DNA of 64,000 bases from Clostridiales bacterium. GTDB taxonomy: Bacteria > Bacillota > Clostridia > Oscillospirales > Oscillospiraceae. The notes below the pieces were generated by a model. It worked only from the letters and a program-made list of their open reading frames with translations, was not told the origin of the DNA and made no database searches. Position 1 is the first letter of the stretch, and every line of letters starts with the position of its first letter. The stretch covers positions 1-64,000 of the forward strand of contig JALFAD010000057.1 of the NCBI GenBank assembly GCA_022772525.1. The letters run 5' to 3'. The translations under genes and the position numbers were made by a program. Of the stretch, positions 59,481 to 64,000 are shown in pieces.

Positions 59481-59516
59481 AACTCCACAGCTTTATGTAA
59501 AGCTGTGGAGTTTTTT
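59481..59516 (+). terminator. Terminator of thioesterase gene
   Basis: Fourteen-bp stem AACTCCACAGCTTT/AAAGCTGTGGAGTT around ATGT, then TTTT. Confidence 0.93.
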
Positions 59517-59541
59517 CTGCACCCGGCCGAATATCCCTTTC

Positions 59542-59597
59542 AAATCCACAGGTTTTCCCGCAGGGCCTGTGGAAAAAACTGTGGATAATGTGGAAAA
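59542..59597. other. Cluster of DnaA boxes
   Basis: TGTGGAAAA (59568-59576), TGTGGATAA (59580-59588, perfect) and TGTGGAAAA (59589-59597) in the same direction, plus AAATCCACA (59542-59550) opposed. An AT-rich stretch follows to 59660. It may be a replication-initiation or DnaA-titration site; dnaA itself is not in the window. Confidence 0.6.
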
Positions 59598-59662
59598 CTG
59601 CTGTCGATAAAATATGTCGAAATTTATGATAATATGTTATGTAAACTTTATTGACAGTCAAA

Positions 59663-59687
59663 CGCCCCGGCTTTTTCCGGGGCGCGG
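59663..59687 (-). terminator. Terminator of small membrane protein gene
   Basis: CGCCCCGG/CCGGGGCG around six bases, then TTTGAC on the minus strand. Confidence 0.65.
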
Positions 59688-59692
59688 TGGTC

Positions 59693-59971
59693 TTACATCC
59701 GCAGCAGGTTTGCGATAGCGGAACCGTATACAGCTATCAGCGCGATAGTCAGGACCAGGCAGATCAGCATGAGGATAAACTGGGCGATGGCCCAATTCTT
59801 CCGGGAGCGCTTCTCCGGGGAGCTGCTCACCGCCCAGACGATGAGACAGATGAAGCCGACAATGGGAATCGCCGTGAGAATCAGGGTCCCCACCCACGCG
59901 CCGACAGACATATCCGTTGTTTTTTTCGCGTGAGCCGGGACGTATTCGGGATCGATGTAGCTGTTTTCCAT
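59693..59971 (-). CDS. Small two-span membrane protein
   Basis: 92 residues. Polar N-terminus (SYIDPEYVPAHAKKTTDMSV) and two membrane spans: LILTAIPIVGFICLIVWAVS and FILMLICLVLTIALIAVYGS, joined by a basic loop (SPEKRSRKNWA). Similar small proteins are widespread in Clostridia with no known role. A weak GAGGGG site lies ahead of the ATG. Confidence 0.75.
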   Translation of the reverse strand: MENSYIDPEYVPAHAKKTTDMSVGAWVGTLILTAIPIVGFICLIVWAVSSSPEKRSRKNWAIAQFILMLICLVLTIALIAVYGSAIANLLRM

Positions 59972-60143
59972 AGTTTTCCCCTCTCATTCTTAATGGGATA
60001 ATCTTAGTTTAGCAGGGGACGGTAGTGCTGTCAACAGAAAGATTTCACATTTTTTCCAGTCCTGGAAAAGCAATCGTCCAGTTAGTAAGGAATGCAAAAT
60101 AGTTAAAATACAAATACTATTTTTTTCTCATATAAGAAAAGTT

Positions 60144-60257
60144 GACCTTGTGCAGCATATTTCTGCCGCACAAGGTCTTAAAATCTTAGGTTTTCTTGGG
60201 TTTTCTCAGGCTGCGCAAATGTGCCTTTTTCGGGCCGTTAGAGGATATCTGAGATTC
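60144..60257. repeat. Structured direct repeat, copy 1
   Basis: Hairpin GACCTTGTGC..GCACAAGGTC, then TCTCAGGCTGCGCAAATGTG CC and GGCCGTTAG, closing with CTGAGA. About 80 percent identical by eye to 60931-61049. Confidence 0.7.
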
Positions 60258-60930
60258 CCAAAAACAAAACGTGTCATAGGTCAAACTCATTCGTCCTCAA
60301 AAGGGCAAATCCACGCATTCTCTCTCCATCTCTCCATTTTTCCCTGAATTGTTCGCTTTTTCAGGCTTTATGAAGAATAGAATTTCCCATTATAATTATA
60401 GTTTTTTCTAACTTTACGGGTAGGGATTTTTCCCTCTTTTTTCTTCTCTTTCTCTCAGAACTTTCCTATCATCTTCCTGCTTTTTCCTTCATTGCTTCTC
60501 GCTTCCATCTCATTTTTTCTCGTATCATAGGATGAATTAAACGAGGCTTCTATGAGGCTTTGCGAGGCCCTATAAGGCTCTTTTTTCTTCCATATCTCAT
60601 TCTCCCTTTTCTCTCTAAAAAGCGGGGAGAAAACAAGATATGACCAGAGAAATAAAAGAAAATGATAGGAAAATGTGGAGAAATGTTTGGAAAATATCAA
60701 GAAAGTTGCAGGGCCTTTTCTTGACCCTATCCTTTTCCCGTTGGATTCTTGAAAAGAAAAATACGGGGATTTCCCGCCCGTTATGAGGGGATGGAACGAT
60801 AATATAATGGGGGAGAATTGGGGTTTGCCCAGAGACAAATGGATATCTTTTCTGGGTCTGCTCATGTCCCGAAGGGGAGGTAAGCAGGGGCTACTGAGTG
60901 ATTTGCAAGGACAAAATAAGAAGAAAAAAA

Positions 60931-61049
60931 GACCTTATGCAGCACACCGAAATGTACTGCACAAGGTCTTAACTTCTTAGTTTTTCTTGGGAGGTCTCAG
61001 GCTGCGCAAATGTGCCTTTTGGGGGCCGTTAGCGGATGTCTGAGATTCT
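60931..61049. repeat. Structured direct repeat, copy 2
   Basis: Same two-stem layout: GACCTTATGCAG..CTGCACAAGGTC and TCTCAGG..CTGAGA enclosing CTGCGCAAATGTGCC and GGCCGTTAG. Confidence 0.7.
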
Positions 61050-61266
61050 CAATTACATATTATGACCTTGCAAGAGTATTATAACTCAAGCTGATGCCTT
61101 TAGCAACCTGTTATATTGAGAATTTTCAGAAATAATATGAGCGGGAAGCTGTAGTTCCGAATATTTAAACTCCATAAAATCGGCAATGGCTTAAGTTCCT
61201 CCAAAGCCCAATTATCAATAACAATTTGTCTGCTCTACTGACTGTTTTGTTAATCGCATCCTCCCA

Positions 61267-61461
61267 TCATCGGTATTCGGCGGTAATATCCGCAAAGGTT
61301 CTTTTACCGGCAATATAGTCGGCATAGACTACCTCTGGAGTTTTGCCATGGAATACCTTACACATACCGCAGTTATCACAGTCGGACTTGCAGCGAAAAG
61401 TCGTTTGAATATAATTCTCCCGTTCCTTCTGGGTTGAGCTTCCAATTTCCGGTGGCAGCAT
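61267..61461 (-). CDS. Small Cys-rich protein
   Basis: 64 residues. CKSDCDNCGMCKVFHGKTPE near residue 27 has four cysteines in nine residues, suggesting a metal or iron-sulfur site; the rest (YADYIAGKRTFADITAEYR) is helical. GGGGGGA lies seven bases before the ATG at 61461. It is last of three minus-strand genes with the UDG-like and NucS-like genes. Family not recognised. Confidence 0.6.
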   Translation of the reverse strand: MLPPEIGSSTQKERENYIQTTFRCKSDCDNCGMCKVFHGKTPEVVYADYIAGKRTFADITAEYR

Positions 61462-61544
61462 CTGATTCCCCCCTTCACATATGGTTTCCTCTCTCCCGGC
61501 CCTACTTTGCAATCATCGCAGTGATACCGCAAAACGATACCTCT

Positions 61545-62144
61545 CTACCCGCTGTATTTTGATAGTTCCCGCAAAACCTCTTCCCGGTAATCCTCTTTCC
61601 CAATGGTATAAGAATAATGCTTTATCTGGGCGATTCTGTATCGATTGCCCAGGTGCTTGCATAGCAGCTCATAGCTTTTCCCGCCCAGGGCAACCAGCAC
61701 AGGGTCTTTCTTCAAATAGCTGATTTCCCGTTCAAAAGCCTCTATATTCTCTTCTACAAACCAGGGATTCTCTCTGATATACGCTCCAACCTTGTTGGAA
61801 TCAACTTCCGAGTAAAATTTCAGCAAATCCGTTATGTAGGAACCCCAGTAGCGTGTCCCCATCAGCGCATATCGCAGTTTATAATCATTTTGCCTGGAGT
61901 AACCGCTATGGAAATTTGCCCAGTCGATTGTGCCGCCAGCGCTGATGTCACCATGGGTGCTTGACCAGTTCAGCCCAACAAAAATGAATCCCGTGTCCAA
62001 CATCGATAATAGCTGGGGGTCATTGACCCAGGACATATCATTTGTATTGGATTTCGGCGTTTCGCCCGGAGCGGCCCAAACAGTCCAGCTGCCGCATTGC
62101 CCATATTTCTCTTTCAGTGATTGATAGTTTTCCTGTGAAATCAT
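61545..62144 (-). CDS. Possible uracil-DNA glycosylase-fold protein
   Basis: 199 residues. FIFVGLNWSSTHGDISAGGT resembles motif 1 of the uracil-DNA glycosylase superfamily (GxN followed by an acidic/Asp loop), and PVLVALGGKSYELLCKHLG the central strand motif. IKHYSYTIGKED takes the place of the usual His-Pro loop. The match is by pattern only and the catalytic loop is atypical, so activity is uncertain. ATG at 62144, GGGGTG upstream. 65 bases after the NucS-like gene. Confidence 0.5.
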   Translation of the reverse strand: MISQENYQSLKEKYGQCGSWTVWAAPGETPKSNTNDMSWVNDPQLLSMLDTGFIFVGLNWSSTHGDISAGGTIDWANFHSGYSRQNDYKLRYALMGTRYWGSYITDLLKFYSEVDSNKVGAYIRENPWFVEENIEAFEREISYLKKDPVLVALGGKSYELLCKHLGNRYRIAQIKHYSYTIGKEDYREEVLRELSKYSG

Positions 62145-62209
62145 AATCAACACCCCAATAAGCACTTTTTCTTTTCAACGATTGCATCCTACCTCGGAGG
62201 CTCAAGACA

Positions 62210-63742
62210 CTACATTATTTCTGTATATGAAATCTGATATTCAAACAGCTTCATTCTTGGGTCATTGCGAACCTTTCCGACCAGTTCCGGCGTAGGAGAG
62301 TTCAGACAGATAATGCCATAGACTTTCTTTCCCTGGGAGATAGGCGCTTTTTCAAACCAATCGAGATACTGCGCTGTCTGGACATAGGCATCATCGTATC
62401 CAGAATCCTTCTTTAATTCAATGATATAAAGATTGCCGTTGTTATCCTCGCACAGCAAATCCAATCTGCCCATTTCAAAGGGATACTGTCTGCCATAAAA
62501 ATCTCCTTTGTGGTCATAGATGTGAAGATTCATACCAAACACAGGCATTCCTGCTTCAAGGCGAAGAGTCAGTTCATCTTCCAGTAGTTTTTCACTGGAA
62601 AACTGCTGTCGTTTTATCCCAAAATCAACAGCCTCAAACGCAACTGCTTCTGCCTGTTCGACAGGTTCCATTACCACATCTTTTTTGATTCTCGCATTGG
62701 AATCATCCAGCTTGGAAACCTTGTCTCTTAACGCTTTCGCTATCTTGAATTGTCCCTTCTTGACAAAAGCTTTGGCATCCTTGTTCCTGCCGGTTGCAAT
62801 CAGTACCCGGACATAGTTGTTGGCCGCATAATCTGTATCAACGTCCTTATCCAGGCATTCCTGAAACAGCGCCTTTGCTTCTCCATAACGACGCTGCTTA
62901 TACAGACAGTAACCAAGATTGTTGAGCAAATACGGATAATCTCTGTCAATCTCCAAGCTTTTTCTGTAGTATTCTTCCTCTTGCCTGTAGTCCTTGATGC
63001 TGCTGCAGCAAGCCGCCATGTAGTCATAGACAATGATTATAGGAAGGAGTGCCTTGTTTCCATCGACTAAGGCTTTCTGGAAATAAGCCAGAGCATTTCT
63101 CCACATTTTGCTGTCAAAATAGAGACAGCCCAGCAGCTCGTAAACAGAAGTAAAGGAAGGGTGCTTCTGGACAAATGCAGTCAATTCGTCAATCACTTCA
63201 TCCTGCGCTTCTACCGTATAGAAGGCTTTTATTACTTGGCAATATTCCTTTATCTCCTGGGAAACAGGGTATTTTCCCAGCAAATTGGATAGCTGCCCCC
63301 AAAAGCCCTCATAGGCATTTTTAAAGGGCTCAACAAAATAATTACAGAATGTGGATTCGTCAAATATGGACACTGACTCTTCGTCTGAGGCTTTCATCTG
63401 TTCTGTCATCAATGAAAGATGGATATCTATATCCTCAATACAGCGACTGTAGTCCTTTTGAAAGAAGTTATACAGGCTCCAGAGATAATGATAGTTCTTC
63501 CCCAGCTTCTTTGCATTGGAAAGAAACAGCTTCACGGCAGGAATACTCTGGAATTCACGTTTGGGGTCATAATGGGTATACCCGGTAGTGATGGAATATA
63601 ATAGGTCATCACATAATTCCACCCGCAGTTCTTCTTGCTCTACCGCATCCAAAATACCATCTATCTCGGCAGCAGTTTCTTCAAACAGCTTCCCTCCGTA
63701 TCGGGTGATGTATAATTCTTTATAATCCACTGGCTGATTCAT
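62210..63742 (-). CDS. TPR protein with C-terminal NucS-like PD-(D/E)XK nuclease domain
   Basis: 510 residues. A helical N-terminal region and TPR-like repeats (FYTVEAQDEVIDELTAFVQK; YLLNNLGYCLYKQRRYGEAK near residue 285) lead to a C-terminal domain. That domain has SEKLLEDELTLRLEAGMPV, then GRLDLLCEDNNGNLYIIELK K with Asp and Glu-x-Lys of the nuclease core near residue 435, and TAQYLDWFE. NucS/EndoMS proteins cut mismatched or branched DNA, but fusion to TPRs is unusual and hints at defence or regulated cleavage. GGAGG lies five bases before the ATG at 63742. The upstream 258 bases are AT-rich with no feature I can name. Confidence 0.7.
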   Translation of the reverse strand: MNQPVDYKELYITRYGGKLFEETAAEIDGILDAVEQEELRVELCDDLLYSITTGYTHYDPKREFQSIPAVKLFLSNAKKLGKNYHYLWSLYNFFQKDYSRCIEDIDIHLSLMTEQMKASDEESVSIFDESTFCNYFVEPFKNAYEGFWGQLSNLLGKYPVSQEIKEYCQVIKAFYTVEAQDEVIDELTAFVQKHPSFTSVYELLGCLYFDSKMWRNALAYFQKALVDGNKALLPIIIVYDYMAACCSSIKDYRQEEEYYRKSLEIDRDYPYLLNNLGYCLYKQRRYGEAKALFQECLDKDVDTDYAANNYVRVLIATGRNKDAKAFVKKGQFKIAKALRDKVSKLDDSNARIKKDVVMEPVEQAEAVAFEAVDFGIKRQQFSSEKLLEDELTLRLEAGMPVFGMNLHIYDHKGDFYGRQYPFEMGRLDLLCEDNNGNLYIIELKKDSGYDDAYVQTAQYLDWFEKAPISQGKKVYGIICLNSPTPELVGKVRNDPRMKLFEYQISYTEIM

Positions 63743-64000
63743 AGATTCCTCCATTGCGTTTGTTTATCAGCAAATTCGGCGATAAACACATCTATCCTTT
63801 CTCAATAGCGTAGTGTTGAAGTACATTCTGATTTAATAGACTATTTTGTATTATTCTACCATATCTCACATCCAAAATAAAGGTGATATTTATAGAATCT
63901 CTACATCTCTTAGTATTTCTTGTAGATATTAAGTTCTATAGTCCAGATTACATTATACAAATTATATGTCCAATAAATTGAACTATTATTAATAAAGCGA

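Larger units (their letters stand above)
60002..61266. other. 1.26-kb gene-free region
   Basis: Holds two structured repeats (60144-60257, 60931-61049) and between them a strongly pyrimidine-rich half (60390-60530) followed by a purine-rich half (60620-60710). Short inverted matches such as CCTATCAT and ATGATAGG link the halves, and a local GAGGCTT repeat lies at 60541-60580. The open frames here are low-complexity and I do not accept them as genes. Confidence 0.6.

Noticed and set aside
60455..60865. A 136-codon minus-strand frame in the gene-free region
   Set aside because: Low complexity, from the purine/pyrimidine-rich segment; no convincing start or homology pattern.

Overview
The window looks like a chromosomal segment from a spore-forming Bacillota of class Clostridia, most likely an Oscillospirales/Oscillospiraceae gut anaerobe. 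The evidence is stage II sporulation protein P, HPr kinase, an ATP-type PEP carboxykinase, Mini-RNase III plus RqcH, a Gx-type transporter, ParA/Soj-ParB/Spo0J with parS sites, Gram-positive AGGAGG ribosome binding sites, frequent TTG starts and fairly high G+C. No rRNA or tRNA gene and no CRISPR array was seen.

Layout. 1-8200 is housekeeping on the + strand: yceD-rpmF; der-plsY-gpsA-yitT (nearly abutting); rpmB on the opposite strand; hprK, an RluA-type pseudouridine synthase and an S51-type peptidase. 8200-14760 holds a VanZ-like protein, a duplicated beta-helix lipoprotein, and a three-gene SPFH/zinc-ribbon/TPM membrane cassette resembling Bacillus YdjIGH. 14760-39220 is mostly on the - strand: rqcH, mrnC, a Gx transporter, a C39-type peptidase, NUDIX, a lipid kinase, a small sigma-like operon, fumC, lrgAB, mscL, serS, parAB with two parS sites, pckA, a mutarotase and uppP. 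spoIIP, tadA, a nucleotidyltransferase and hflKC run on the + strand. A response regulator at 39416 is separated from its probable histidine kinase (55799) and HtrA protease (57346) by about 15 kb.

That 15 kb (about 40082-55032) is an integrative mobilizable element inserted in the last codons of the response-regulator gene. It supplies a synonymous replacement of the gene's end and leaves the displaced end as a direct repeat on the other side. It carries a tyrosine integrase, an excisionase-like protein behind a structured leader, MobC, a MobA/VirD2 relaxase, a hairpin-rich oriT candidate and a TraG/VirD4-type coupling protein, but no other secretion machinery. Its cargo is an unusual signalling set: an XRE regulator, an FHA protein, two eukaryotic-like Ser/Thr kinases with C-terminal membrane segments, two lipoproteins, a small membrane protein and a zinc-ribbon membrane protein. 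Three cargo promoters share TGTAAACT-N4-CTGAAAA-N19-TATWMT with identical spacing, which suggests one dedicated regulon. This is the strongest candidate for an undescribed system.

Two compact type I toxin-antitoxin-like loci were found: a holin-like 29-residue peptide at 22564 and an unfamiliar 27-residue peptide at 55236-55319. Each has a convergent antisense RNA with its own 16-17-bp-spaced promoter. Intergenic DNA is crowded with repeat families. One has ten copies and a terminal hairpin whose arms vary while pairing is kept. The right end (60000-64000) has a 1.3-kb gene-free stretch with two copies of a structured 120-bp sequence, then a NucS-like TPR protein, a possible uracil-DNA-glycosylase-like protein and a Cys-rich peptide.
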